Notes under the pieces: generated by a model | The model's database searches: none | What the model was told of the DNA's origin: nothing | Seen by the model: only the letters and a program-made list of their open reading frames with translations | Source of the DNA: Paenibacillus amylolyticus | GTDB taxonomy: Bacteria > Bacillota > Bacilli > Paenibacillales > Paenibacillaceae | DNA: 64,000 bases | Assembly (NCBI RefSeq): GCF_029689945.1 | Contig: NZ_CP121451.1 | Location: 3,720,001 to 3,784,000, forward strand | Reading direction: 5' to 3' | Part shown: in pieces, positions 1 to 8,461 of the stretch | How the letters are laid out: the number at the start of each line of letters is the position of its first letter | Position numbering within the stretch: the first letter of the stretch is position 1 | Translations under genes and position numbers: made by a program

Positions 1-2
1 TT

Positions 3-992
3 TTTCTGAAAGACCACCAGATGTTAGTTGGATTTTATGTGCTGCAGATGCTGCTTGTTCCGTGTGTATATTGGCTCTCTGGTGAAGATCGTCCGATGAA
101 AATTATCCTCTATGGCATGCTGATTAGTACCGTTGTGTTACTGGTCTATCTGGTCGTACGTTACTTCCAGCTACGAGCGTATTATCATCTACTTCAACAA
201 CCACGTAAATGGGTAAACGAGTCTTTTCAGACCCTTGGAAATTCGGTTGTAGCTGAGGCTATCCAGGAATTGTTACACGAACTGGAGCGTAATCGGCAGA
301 ACGAGATTGGTCAGTTACGTACTAGCAAGGAACAGCAGGTGGTATTTATGAATCGCTGGGTTCATCAGATGAAGACACCGTTGTCTATTATCCAACTGAC
401 CTTGGAAGACGTGGAAGATGAGACGGCTGGCAGCATTCAGGATGAGCTGGATAAAATGCGTAAAGGACTTGAAATGGTCTTACATTCATCCCGGCTTGAA
501 CAGTTCGAAGGAGATTTTCGTGTGGAGCTGCTGTCTCTGCAAGAGGTACTTCGGAGCAGCATTGCAGAGAACCGACGTTTGTTTATACGCAGAGGTATTA
601 AGCCGGATATCCGCATGGAGGAAGATCTTAAGATCTATAGTGATTCCAAGTGGCTGCGGTTCATGTTCACCCAGATCCTGACCAATGCGGTGAACTATTC
701 CGATAGCAAATTAGGCAAAAAAGTGATCATTACCGGCTATAAACAGGAAGAGCGTACAATCCTGGATATTCAGGATGAGGGAATCGGCATCTCGTCCGAG
801 GATATTCATCGTGTGTTCAATCCCTATTTTACAGGTGAACGTGGCAGGCAATACCATGAATCTACGGGAATGGGATTATATCTGGTTCGTGAGATTAGTG
901 CACGCCTGGATAACCGGGTAGAGTTATTTTCAGAGCTGAATAAGGGAACATTGGTTAGATTCAGCTGGGTTCATACGAAAGTTCCGCAGTAA
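3..992 (+). CDS. Bce-type sensor histidine kinase, 5' end outside window
   Basis: Intramembrane-sensing histidine kinase that would phosphorylate a response regulator encoded just upstream, outside the window. An ATG lies at 21, but the frame is open to the window edge (six more codons read FLKDHQ), as expected of the first helix of BceS-like kinases, so the true start is probably missing. Counting from that ATG there are two close membrane helices (about 2-19 and 26-51) with almost no extracellular loop. The H-box NRWVHQMKTPLS puts the phospho-His near residue 115. N-box ILTNAVNYSD and G-boxes DEGIGIS and GMGLYLVREI follow. Such kinases sense peptide antibiotics through the partner ABC transporter, which follows at 1187. 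The family call is firm; the inducing peptide is unknown. Confidence 0.9.
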   Translation, partial: FLKDHQMLVGFYVLQMLLVPCVYWLSGEDRPMKIILYGMLISTVVLLVYLVVRYFQLRAYYHLLQQPRKWVNESFQTLGNSVVAEAIQELLHELERNRQNEIGQLRTSKEQQVVFMNRWVHQMKTPLSIIQLTLEDVEDETAGSIQDELDKMRKGLEMVLHSSRLEQFEGDFRVELLSLQEVLRSSIAENRRLFIRRGIKPDIRMEEDLKIYSDSKWLRFMFTQILTNAVNYSDSKLGKKVIITGYKQEERTILDIQDEGIGISSEDIHRVFNPYFTGERGRQYHESTGMGLYLVREISARLDNRVELFSELNKGTLVRFSWVHTKVPQ

Positions 993-1002
993 AGAGCGCT
1001 TT

Positions 1003-1030
1003 GCCCACAGCCGTGGGTGAGGTGTTTTTT
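1003..1030 (+). terminator. Candidate terminator after histidine kinase
   Basis: A six-pair stem (GCCCAC with GTGGGT, one wobble, four-base loop) is followed after a short spacer by a run of T. It may partly insulate the kinase from the ABC genes. Stem and T-run are not immediately adjacent, so this is moderate evidence only. Confidence 0.45.
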
Positions 1031-1069
1031 TTATATAGACACCAAAGTTATGGAGGCAGGGGAACAGAA

Positions 1070-1099
1070 CCTTAAACGTACTGTAAGGAAAGTTTAAGG
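1070..1099. promoter_or_regulatory. Inverted repeat upstream of Bce-type ABC transporter
   Basis: Perfect 8-bp arms CCTTAAAC (1070-1077) and GTTTAAGG (1092-1099) are separated by 14 bp, about 90 bp upstream of the ATPase start. Transporter genes of Bce modules are normally activated by the cognate response regulator from a site in this position, so this is a candidate regulator box. No clear -35/-10 pair could be assigned. Confidence 0.4.
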
Positions 1100-1186
1100 T
1101 AATTCGATAGCACCGTTACAGAAGGTCAGTTAGGATAAGAATAGAATTAACATATAAAAGAGTAATAGATTCGGAGGGGAATACAC

Positions 1187-1957
1187 ATGGAAATGTTACA
1201 AGTATCAGCACTAAGCAAAGTATATCAGGGCAAAGTGCAGACTCAAGCCCTTAGTGATATTCATCTGACAATCAAGCAAGGTGAGTTTGTGGGCATTATG
1301 GGCCCGTCCGGTAGTGGCAAAACCACATTGTTAAACATGGTCTCTACCATTGATGAACCCAGCTCAGGCAAGGTGCTAATTAATGGCATGAACCCGTTTG
1401 ATATGAAAAAGAAAGAACTTGCCATGTTCCGTCGTCGGGAACTCGGGTTTGTCTTTCAGGATTTCAATCTGTTGGACACGCTGACGGTTGCCGAGAATAT
1501 TGTACTTCCATTGACACTGGACAAGGTCAAACTGAAGGAGATGGAGAGTAGACTGCAACGCATTACAGCCAAGCTTGGGATTGATCATATTCTGGATAAA
1601 CGAGTGTACGAAATCTCGGGCGGTCAGCGACAGCGCACAGCCATTGCGAGATCCATGATCAATATGCCTTCAATTGTATTGGCGGATGAACCTACGGGCG
1701 CATTGGATTCCACTTCATCTCAGGCTGTCATGGAGTCGCTTGAACAGATTAATCAGCAGGAGAAAACGACCATTATGCTGGTGACACACGATCCCCTTGC
1801 TGCAAGTTATTGCAATCGAATCGTATTTATCAAGGACGGGAAACTGGCAGCGGAGGTACACCGCGGAGATAATCGGCAGACGTTCTTCCAGCGGATCATT
1901 GATACGTTATCCTTCTGGGGAGGGAATTCACATGAGCTTTCCTCAGTTCGCGTTTAA
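1187..1957 (+). CDS. Bce-type ABC transporter ATP-binding protein
   Basis: ATPase subunit (256 aa) of a BceAB/MacB-type ABC transporter for peptide antibiotic detoxification and sensing. Walker A GPSGSGKTT lies at about residues 39-47, followed by the Q-loop, signature ISGGQRQRTAIARS and Walker B IVLADEPTGALDS. The short insertion typical of the LolD/BceA class is present. The start has RBS GGAGGGG. The stop overlaps the permease start by 26 nt, so the two are translationally coupled. The divided layout (kinase, then ATPase, then permease) is the classical Bce module. Substrate is not predictable from sequence. Confidence 0.92.
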   Translation: MEMLQVSALSKVYQGKVQTQALSDIHLTIKQGEFVGIMGPSGSGKTTLLNMVSTIDEPSSGKVLINGMNPFDMKKKELAMFRRRELGFVFQDFNLLDTLTVAENIVLPLTLDKVKLKEMESRLQRITAKLGIDHILDKRVYEISGGQRQRTAIARSMINMPSIVLADEPTGALDSTSSQAVMESLEQINQQEKTTIMLVTHDPLAASYCNRIVFIKDGKLAAEVHRGDNRQTFFQRIIDTLSFWGGNSHELSSVRV

Positions 1958-3890
1958 TAACATTCGCCGCAATGGGCGAGCGTATATTGCTTTTTTTCTA
2001 AGCAGTGTGTTTATGGTCATGATTTTCTTCGCTTATGCAGTGTTCATCTATCATCCGTATGTGACAGAGTTGCCGATGGGTGACACAACTGCTACGGGGA
2101 TGCAGGTTGCTTCGATCATTGTATATGTGTTTGCATTTTTCTTTGTCATGTATTCCATCAGTGCTTTTCTCAAATCACGGAACAAGGAGTTTGGCATTCT
2201 AACCATACTTGGTGCGGAGCCTGGACAGATTCGGAAATTAATTATATTGGAAAATATGTTGATCGGCTGTCTTTCCATTATCGCCGGTATTGGCGGAGGC
2301 ATGTTGTTGTCGAAGTTGTTCCTGATGTTAACCACTCGTTTTATCGGGATGGATGATCTGCCCTTTTATTTTCCGGTGAAAGCGCTTCTGATTACGATCG
2401 GGGCCTTTCTGTTATTATTTTTCTGCATTTCACTTTTCACATTGATATTTATCGGAAACAAACGGACGTTAGAGCTTTTGACAGGGACCAGCAAACCTAA
2501 AAAAGAACCCAAAGCTTCGTGGTTCTTCTCACTTCTGGGCCTGACATTACTTACAATCGGATTTGCAGTACTCCGCAGTAAATTGAGCGGCGGTACGATC
2601 TTGCTCGCAGCAGTGACAGGCATCGCGGGGACGTATTTTTTCTACTCACAACTTTCCGTGCTCATTATACGGGTATTAAAGCGTAATCGTAAAACGGTAT
2701 GGCATGGTACTCGTCTGTTATGGATCTCAGAGATGAGTTACAAAATGAAGGATAATGCTCGCATGCTCTTTATGGTGACCGTGGTCATTGCGATTGCTTC
2801 GATGAGTGCAGTTGTGATTTTGTCACTGGATCAAGAGAACCGGGAGCAATTTACCAATAACGATTTTGCAATCCAGTACAATGTGTACACACCTACGGAT
2901 CAAATGGATATGAGCGCTATTAATTCAGCACTTGAAGCCGCAGGCTTGGATTATCAGCAAATGTATCTGGAGTACTTCTGGTCGGATGCGGATCAGAGTG
3001 CTGTCTCGGTTATGCCACTTAGTCACTACAACCGATTCAATACAATTCTAGGAAAAGAGACATTCCAATTGGATTCAAATTCAGCATTGTTCGTAGATTC
3101 CCGGAATGAGAAGGATCAGGCTCAGATCGATCGCAACCGGTTTCGCAATTTTTCGGAAGGAGACACATTGACCTTGAATCTAGAAGCTGGCCCAATGCAA
3201 GCAAGAGTTACAGCTACAGATGTGGAGCCAAGGTTTGCAACCTTGATCTATTCAACAGGTGTAGTTGTCCTCCCGGATGAGAAGTTTGAAGAGATCACAC
3301 AACAGATCCATGAAAATAGGTTATCTGGCAAAGTTCTGTATCAGATTCCTGCCTGGGGTCATGCAGTACCTGACCGGCACTCCTCGGAAGCCATGGTTAG
3401 CGATCAGTTACTTTCGTCCGCAGATACCATTCGAAGCGATAATGCTTCGGATGAGAATTACTCCGGATATCTGAGTACACGGTACGGTGATTTTGAAAGA
3501 GTCAGACAGGGGACAGCACTATTTACCTTCTTGGGCATATTTATCGGATTGATCTTCTCCATCTCTTCCGCAAGCTTTCTGTATTTCAGACTGCATACCG
3601 ATCTTGAAGCGGATGGAAAGATGGTGCATTCTCTTTCGAAAATGGGCCTCAGTTTCCAGGAGATGAAACGTTCATCCACCGTTCAGATTGCTATTCTGTT
3701 CTTTTTACCGATCGGGGTAGCTATCATTGAAACGTTGGTCGTGGTTAAGCCATTTCTTAGTGAATTCGGTATTACCAATTATACGATGCCGGTGTTGACT
3801 GTATTTGGTGCATTTGTACTTGCACAGACGTTTTATTTCATCGTTATACGTTCGAGATATATCGCTTCTCTGCGCAAAATGATGGTGTAA
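1932..3890 (+). CDS. Bce-type ABC transporter permease
   Basis: Permease of the BceB family (652 aa from ATG 1932). The ATG follows a purine-rich RBS inside the end of the ATPase gene. An open reading frame extends further upstream, but that would overlap the ATPase by much more and lacks an RBS. The sequence shows an N-terminal helix followed by several membrane segments, two FtsX-like regions and a long hydrophilic region, about residues 295-530. In BceB proteins that region is the extracellular domain that binds the peptide or its target. With the ATPase it forms the transporter that also activates the upstream kinase. It ends before a strong terminator at 3939. Confidence 0.9.
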   Translation: MSFPQFAFNNIRRNGRAYIAFFLSSVFMVMIFFAYAVFIYHPYVTELPMGDTTATGMQVASIIVYVFAFFFVMYSISAFLKSRNKEFGILTILGAEPGQIRKLIILENMLIGCLSIIAGIGGGMLLSKLFLMLTTRFIGMDDLPFYFPVKALLITIGAFLLLFFCISLFTLIFIGNKRTLELLTGTSKPKKEPKASWFFSLLGLTLLTIGFAVLRSKLSGGTILLAAVTGIAGTYFFYSQLSVLIIRVLKRNRKTVWHGTRLLWISEMSYKMKDNARMLFMVTVVIAIASMSAVVILSLDQENREQFTNNDFAIQYNVYTPTDQMDMSAINSALEAAGLDYQQMYLEYFWSDADQSAVSVMPLSHYNRFNTILGKETFQLDSNSALFVDSRNEKDQAQIDRNRFRNFSEGDTLTLNLEAGPMQARVTATDVEPRFATLIYSTGVVVLPDEKFEEITQQIHENRLSGKVLYQIPAWGHAVPDRHSSEAMVSDQLLSSADTIRSDNASDENYSGYLSTRYGDFERVRQGTALFTFLGIFIGLIFSISSASFLYFRLHTDLEADGKMVHSLSKMGLSFQEMKRSSTVQIAILFFLPIGVAIIETLVVVKPFLSEFGITNYTMPVLTVFGAFVLAQTFYFIVIRSRYIASLRKMMV

Positions 3891-3938
3891 CCATCTTAAA
3901 AACAAACAGTCATAAGGACCGACCATAATGTGTTCATT

Positions 3939-3985
3939 GCCCGTATTTCTTGATTCAGATCAAGGAATCGCGGGCTTTCTTGCGT
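3939..3985 (+). terminator. Terminator after Bce-type permease
   Basis: Long hairpin with GCCCG (3939-3943) pairing CGGGC (3971-3975), an inner ten-pair stem containing one G-T wobble around a TCAG loop, then CTTTCTTG. It lies 50 nt past the permease stop. Confidence 0.75.
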
Positions 3986-4031
3986 TAAGATGAATGCATC
4001 AACAGATTACATGATCGAGGAGGACGATGAT

Positions 4032-4373
4032 ATGAGTATCAGGTCATTGCAAGAAGTCAAAGCATTCAGCGAGGAACGTTTTACGAAACGGGTACTATTC
4101 CAGGAGGGTAGTGGAGTGACCTTTGTCCTTCATTTTCTGCCAGGTCAGCAGCTTCCCGTTCATAAACATCTGGGCACGGACGTAATTTTGCTGGTGATTG
4201 AGGGCAAAGGCACTCTGATTCTGGATGGAAAAGAACAAGCGGTGAAACAGGAGGATGTCATTCATTGCGGCGGTGAAGTGGAGTTCGCATTCCATAATAC
4301 AGGAGGTCAGGAAGTTCGTTTGTTCGTGGTGTTAAACAAAGTGCCAGCAGCGTCCTATGCAAAGGACATCTAA
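4032..4373 (+). CDS. Small single-domain cupin protein
   Basis: A 113-residue cupin. ATG 4032 is chosen because GAGGAGG ends nine bases upstream; in-frame ATGs at 3990 and 4011 have no such site. The beta-barrel motifs are visible: PGQQLPVHKH gives the metal-binding HxH, then G-rich strands, and a second motif around EFAFHNTGGQEV. The size fits stand-alone cupin_2 proteins, which bind metals or small molecules. It is convergent with a Crp/Fnr regulator ending at 4387, so an anaerobic or stress role is possible but unproven. Confidence 0.8.
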   Translation: MSIRSLQEVKAFSEERFTKRVLFQEGSGVTFVLHFLPGQQLPVHKHLGTDVILLVIEGKGTLILDGKEQAVKQEDVIHCGGEVEFAFHNTGGQEVRLFVVLNKVPAASYAKDI

Positions 4374-4386
4374 CATTGAAGGGTGC

Positions 4387-5091
4387 TCACGCATCCCTTT
4401 GTTGCTTCAAAGCTTGCAGATCATGAATGATAATCCGGTTGCGATCCACTTCGAGCAAATGCTCTTTCGTAAGCTGGTTTAAAAGTCGATTTGCTGTTTC
4501 CCTGGTTGTACCAATGGAGTTGGCAAACTCCTGATGTGTCATGGGCAGGTTGATGATAATTTGGTCTGCATGTGTCTGTCCGTGCTGCTCTGCAAGCATG
4601 AGAAGAAAGGAAAGTACACGATTGCGTACATCCTGACCCGAAAGCACCTGCAGCTTATCTTGTAATTCTCTTATTTTATCACCGAGCACGCGCATAATTT
4701 TGATCGCAATGGATGGTGTACGCAGTATTAATCGTTCGAACAGTCGGACAGGTATGGCCAGGAGCTCGGTAGGGGTAATTGCTTCCGCAGTAGCTGGATA
4801 AGGATGGGCGTTAAAAAAGCCGGTGTGTGGGAACATATCTCCTGTTTTGAGGAAAGAGACGATCTGTTCATGCCCGTTCTCATCGGTTTTGTAGGCCTTT
4901 ACAATGCCGGTACGAATGAAAAAGACAGCTTCTTTCTCGCTTCCTTCGCTGAAAATAACCGATTTTTTCTGAATGCTTCTGGAGATGGCAATGTCTTCGA
5001 CTTGTTTTATTTCCTCGGGGCTAAGATCCTGAAAGATGGGGAACTGTTGTAGAAACTCCGCTGTTGTATCATCTTTGTTTACCCTGCTCAT
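4387..5091 (-). CDS. Crp/Fnr family transcriptional regulator
   Basis: A 234-residue regulator with an N-terminal cyclic-nucleotide-type beta-roll (about 20-130), dimer helix (about 130-160) and C-terminal winged helix. The recognition region contains HQEFANSIGTTRETANRLL. It has no cysteine cluster, so it is unlikely to carry an Fe-S cluster and resembles generic Crp/Fnr regulators. It is divergent from a ZIP transporter; the 177-bp gap holds a perfect palindrome GGTGAT-ATAG-ATCACC matching the GTGA-N6-TCAC core of this family. Autoregulation and control of the transporter are therefore plausible. The ligand is unknown. Confidence 0.88.
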   Translation of the reverse strand: MSRVNKDDTTAEFLQQFPIFQDLSPEEIKQVEDIAISRSIQKKSVIFSEGSEKEAVFFIRTGIVKAYKTDENGHEQIVSFLKTGDMFPHTGFFNAHPYPATAEAITPTELLAIPVRLFERLILRTPSIAIKIMRVLGDKIRELQDKLQVLSGQDVRNRVLSFLLMLAEQHGQTHADQIIINLPMTHQEFANSIGTTRETANRLLNQLTKEHLLEVDRNRIIIHDLQALKQQRDA

Positions 5092-5167
5092 GAGAATCTC
5101 TCCTCTCTATGTTCATATCTCTGAACGACAACATCATTTTATCATAGCGTGATTTTGGAGCACATCA

Positions 5168-5183
5168 GGTGATATAGATCACC
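5168..5183. promoter_or_regulatory. Crp/Fnr-type operator palindrome
   Basis: Perfect 16-bp palindrome GGTGATATAGATCACC, whose core GTGA-N6-TCAC is the Crp/Fnr half-site pair. It lies between the divergent Crp/Fnr gene (start 5091) and the ZIP gene (start 5269). A possible -10 TAGAAT at 5234-5239 would put the centre near -70, a position used by activators. The -35 is unclear. Confidence 0.65.
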
Positions 5184-5268
5184 GTAAAGCCACATCCCTG
5201 TTTTTGATTGCTCAACCAGGGTTAATGGAAGGATAGAATAGGATTGAATAAGAGAGGGGTCGGCCCGG

Positions 5269-5991
5269 ATGTGGACTGCATTCATGTGGGGCGGCATCTC
5301 TGCCTCAGCAGTAGTCATTGGTGCACTCGCAGCATTGTTTCTGAAGATTCCCAAACGAGTGATTGGCTGGATCATGGCTTTTGGTACAGGAACATTAATT
5401 GGTGCAGCGACCTTTGAACTTCTTGGAGATGCGCTGAATGATGGAGGAATTATACCTACAGCCATTGGATTTACGGCAGGTGCCGTCGTGTATACCCTGT
5501 TTGACCTGCTCGTTTCTGCAAAAGGAGGGGCAGGCCGTAAACGCTCGGCAAAGTCGGGAGACTCGAATCAAAGCGGGCTCGGGATCTTTGCGGGAACGGT
5601 GATGGATGCGATCCCGGAATCCATTATGCTTGGTGCCAGCCTGCTGGCAGGTAACGGTGTAAGTGTGGTTCTGGTAGTCTCAATCTTTGTCAGCAACATT
5701 CCTGAAGGTCTGTCCAGTACGGTAGGACTACAGGGCAAGTACAGTCGTGGCAAAATCATATGGATGTGGCTGAGCGTGCTGTTGATCTCGGCTCTTGCAG
5801 CACTCGGTGGATATCTGTTTCTCGAACAGCTACCAGAGGAGATGGGTGCAGCGATTGGTGCATTTGCAGGGGGTGGAATCATTGCCATGATCTGCTCGAC
5901 GATGATGCCGGAAGCCTTTGAAGAGGGCGGACCTGTAGTGGGGTTGATTGCATCCATGGGATTTCTTGTGTCGCTGTTGTTGGATCTGTAG
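5269..5991 (+). CDS. ZIP family metal transporter
   Basis: Polytopic membrane protein of 240 residues with about eight hydrophobic helices. Conserved ZIP motifs appear in helices 4 and 5: MDAIPESIMLG and SNIPEGLSS, where metal ligands sit. A basic, serine-rich cytoplasmic loop (about residues 84-102) separates helix 3 from helix 4 as in other ZIP proteins. Aspartate and asparagine stand where many ZIP proteins carry histidine, so the metal (Zn, Mn or Fe) cannot be told. Start ATG 5269 has GAGAGGGG upstream. The intergenic Crp/Fnr palindrome suggests control by the divergent regulator. Confidence 0.85.
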   Translation: MWTAFMWGGISASAVVIGALAALFLKIPKRVIGWIMAFGTGTLIGAATFELLGDALNDGGIIPTAIGFTAGAVVYTLFDLLVSAKGGAGRKRSAKSGDSNQSGLGIFAGTVMDAIPESIMLGASLLAGNGVSVVLVVSIFVSNIPEGLSSTVGLQGKYSRGKIIWMWLSVLLISALAALGGYLFLEQLPEEMGAAIGAFAGGGIIAMICSTMMPEAFEEGGPVVGLIASMGFLVSLLLDL

Positions 5992-6069
5992 ATGACAGAA
6001 TAAGCTTCCGATCGCTGTTATCCCCTAATTTTTGGGGTTCCTTTTCTCAATATGAGTTGAATTGATATC

Positions 6070-6116
6070 AAAAGAGTATCTGAACAGAGTGGGTTCTGAT
6101 CGGATACTCTTTTTTG
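6070..6116. terminator. Bidirectional terminator between convergent genes
   Basis: Eleven-pair perfect outer stem (AAAAGAGTATC at 6070-6080 with GATACTCTTTT at 6103-6113), an inner stem, and T-runs on both strands. It separates the ZIP gene from the convergent Crp/Fnr gene. A smaller CCCC/GGGG hairpin lies just before it at about 6022-6038. Confidence 0.85.
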
Positions 6117-6158
6117 TGAAAAATTCTTCTTTTGGTACCTCAATCTTCTCTACCCCGT

Positions 6159-6863
6159 TCATCGGTTTAGGGCAGGCGGTTCAATTCTTTCCCTGAGCTG
6201 CTCCAGTTGAAGAATCAGAATGCAGTTCCCTGTAACCTGAAGCAGTCCTTGAGTCTGCATTATGGCGAGTTTGCGACTAAGTGTCTCTGGTGTGATACCA
6301 AGCAATAGAGCCATATCTTTTTTGAAAACAGGCAAGCGGATCTCATGTTTTGCATGATTTCGATTGTGGAAGAACAAAAGCAGCTTGGCAATTTTCTGTT
6401 CGGTTGTCATCGTACTAAGCGAGCTGTTCCATTCATCGGTTTCACGGAGAAGATTGGAAATGGCAAGCAGGAAATGATAAGCAAGCTTCGGATCATGTTC
6501 AAGTAGCTGGTCAAAGTCCTGTTTGTTGATGGAACAGATGGTCGAAGGTTCCAGAACTTCAGCGTTCGCAGCGTGTGGTTTTTGGTGTAACAGGGAATCT
6601 TGTCCGAAGAAGTCGCCGGGAAACAGAAACCGGATAATGTGTTCCTTGCCATTTTCATTAGTTTTGGATAACTTCACACATCCCTGATGAACGACGAAGA
6701 GGGTATCTGTACGTTCGCCCTCCTGGACGACAACTTCACCTTTAGTATATTCACGGGTATGCAGAAGGGAGATCAGCAATGCAGACTCGGATGGATCAAG
6801 ATGCTGGAACAGAGATACTTTGGAGAAACAGGCATCCTTCGCTTCGTGCGCACAGATCATCAT
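6159..6863 (-). CDS. Fnr-like Crp/Fnr family regulator with N-terminal cysteines
   Basis: A 234-residue regulator with effector beta-roll, long dimer helix and HTH. The recognition helix TPETLSRKLAIMQ closely follows the FNR pattern (E-x2-S-R). Cysteines are at residues 4, 12, 62 and 110. Cys110, in the context STICSIN, sits where E. coli FNR has its internal cluster ligand, and Cys4/Cys12 sit near the N-terminus, so a redox or Fe-S sensor is possible. Only two N-terminal cysteines are present instead of three, so cluster binding is uncertain. RBS GAGGTG precedes the ATG. A TGTGA-N6-ACACA site lies about 120 bp upstream. Confidence 0.85.
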   Translation of the reverse strand: MMICAHEAKDACFSKVSLFQHLDPSESALLISLLHTREYTKGEVVVQEGERTDTLFVVHQGCVKLSKTNENGKEHIIRFLFPGDFFGQDSLLHQKPHAANAEVLEPSTICSINKQDFDQLLEHDPKLAYHFLLAISNLLRETDEWNSSLSTMTTEQKIAKLLLFFHNRNHAKHEIRLPVFKKDMALLLGITPETLSRKLAIMQTQGLLQVTGNCILILQLEQLRERIEPPALNR

Positions 6864-6985
6864 TTCATCACCTCAAAATTATTCAGGATGGGTATAACCA
6901 CTTGCTGAATCTCCTGCTTTGGCCAGTATCAGCGAATTTTGAGACACGTCCTAGTCATAGATTAAGCTATTGAAGCAGGAGCTGG

Positions 6986-7001
6986 TGTGACGGGGCACAC
7001 A
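6986..7001. promoter_or_regulatory. Crp/Fnr-type site upstream of Fnr-like gene
   Basis: TGTGA-N6-ACACA matches nine of ten positions of the Crp/Fnr consensus TGTGA-N6-TCACA. It lies in the 293-bp gap between the Fnr-like gene (start 6863) and the zinc-ribbon gene (start 7157). Nothing else was recognised in that gap. Confidence 0.5.
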
Positions 7002-7156
7002 CTTGGGTATGCCTGGATCGAGCTGTGTACAACAATCTGCCTGCAATTCTTGTGCTGAGGAACGGAGTTTCATATAATTTTAGAGAGATGGATTGGTAAA
7101 TGTTGAGCATGTTAGGCCTGTGTATATCGTAGTTACAGAAGAAAGGTGGATATGGA

Positions 7157-7765
7157 ATGAAACGTTTCGAAGATGAAGGTGCGTATAAGTACAGCTTCTA
7201 TTCGGTACTTCGTCGGGGTGAGCAGGTTGATGTGAAATGTCCCCAATGCGGTGGGCACGCATCTATAGAACAGAGGAACAATCAACTGGGATGGAAGTGT
7301 TTTGAATGTTACGCTCAAGCTCTTGAAGAACCGGTGTATCAATATAACGCCAAAGGGAATTGTGCTGTATGTGAACGTTGGTTTAACGTGGAGGTCACAG
7401 ACGAGAAGAAGACGTCTCACCGATCATCGCATGTGAAATGTCCACATTGTGGTTCTGTTAATCAGGTTGAATTACATGCGAAGCCGATGTACGGAAGGTG
7501 TTTTTCCGAGATTCGTGCAGGGAAAGAGCCTGTATTTGGGTTGGAGCTATACTTCCTGGATGAGTTCAGAGGAAAAATAATATGGGCTGTGAATCGGGAG
7601 CACTTAAATTATCTCATCGCTTATGTTTCCGCAGAGCTGCGTGAAAAACCTGGAAATATGCCTCTAAAGACAGCTTCACACAGTATCCCGGCTTATATTA
7701 AGGATGCAAAGAACAGGGATGTGGTTGTGCGTACACTGTCGAAGCTTCAGCACAAGACTGGATGA
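7157..7765 (+). CDS. Zinc-ribbon protein of unknown function
   Basis: Soluble 202-residue protein with three cysteine-pair modules: CPQC with CFEC (about 28-52), CAVC (about 70-73) with CPHC (about 94-97). These resemble TFIIB/rubredoxin-type zinc ribbons, with no membrane segment. The C-terminal half (about 110-200) is an alpha/beta stretch including YLIAYVSAELREKPG that resembles uncharacterised Paenibacillus/Bacillus TFIIB-type zinc-ribbon proteins. It opens the accessory gene run 7.1-13.8 kb. No specific role can be assigned. Confidence 0.7.
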   Translation: MKRFEDEGAYKYSFYSVLRRGEQVDVKCPQCGGHASIEQRNNQLGWKCFECYAQALEEPVYQYNAKGNCAVCERWFNVEVTDEKKTSHRSSHVKCPHCGSVNQVELHAKPMYGRCFSEIRAGKEPVFGLELYFLDEFRGKIIWAVNREHLNYLIAYVSAELREKPGNMPLKTASHSIPAYIKDAKNRDVVVRTLSKLQHKTG

Positions 7766-7811
7766 GAGTGAAAGCGAAGATGAAGTTTTATAGCTACAAG
7801 GGAGAGAAGAC

Positions 7812-8461
7812 ATGAAACGACGATTTAAACTTGGCATTTTTGCAATCATTCTGGGTATGTTGATGATTCCGGCTTATTTTATTTTACAGACTTATGGCAT
7901 ATTTCAAAAACAGACAGTTTTATCTGACTATGCTCTCGCCGTTGATGTGAATGGCAAGTCCTATCCAGCCTGGCCGCTTGTTAACAGTTTTGCAGCGATG
8001 GATAAACAGGAGGATGACCGTCAGTTTTATTACCGGATTGATATGAACCATCTCCAATATCTGTTTAATCTGGCCTATCGGGAGTATGAAGTGAAACCCG
8101 GCGGGACAATCCATATCTGGATGGTACTGTAAACTATCAACATACGGACCACAACTACGTGCAGACCGAGAAACAGTATGAGAACGCTAATGACTTCTCA
8201 ACGGTCTTGAATCTGTATGATCAGGATGGGCAGGTAATTTACACCTACGATAACACTGGCAAGGGCGATAAACAGCTCGTACAATCCATTATTCATCAGG
8301 GAATGAGCCGTAACAGTGGCGGTAGTAGCGAAGCTGCCCGCGATCCATATATCAATATTACGGCGTTATTTCGAGACAAGTTAGACATCGATGTGAAACT
8401 GACAGTGGATGAGGAACACAAAGTGGTTACCATTCGAATGAACAAATCGGAGGCGAGATGA
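7812..8461 (+). CDS. Membrane-anchored unknown protein, frame interrupted near 8104
   Basis: One gene read in two frames. The first part (7812 onward) has an N-terminal signal anchor MKRRFKLGIFAIILG and runs to a stop at 8132. The second frame continues without a gap as DNPYLDGTVNYQHTDHNY and on to 8461. Adding one G to the GGG at 8103-8105 joins them as KPGGDNPYLDG and gives 216 residues. The second part ends in a charged domain (DIDVKLTVDEEHKVVTIRM). The protein is probably exported and membrane-tethered; no family was recognised. The stop overlaps the next start (ATGATGA-type coupling), so this is an operon with 8458. Confidence 0.65.

Noticed and set aside
5568..5957. Long minus-strand open frame inside the ZIP gene
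   Set aside because: It is the antisense shadow of a clear membrane transporter gene, with no RBS and an unlikely Pro/Ser-rich composition.
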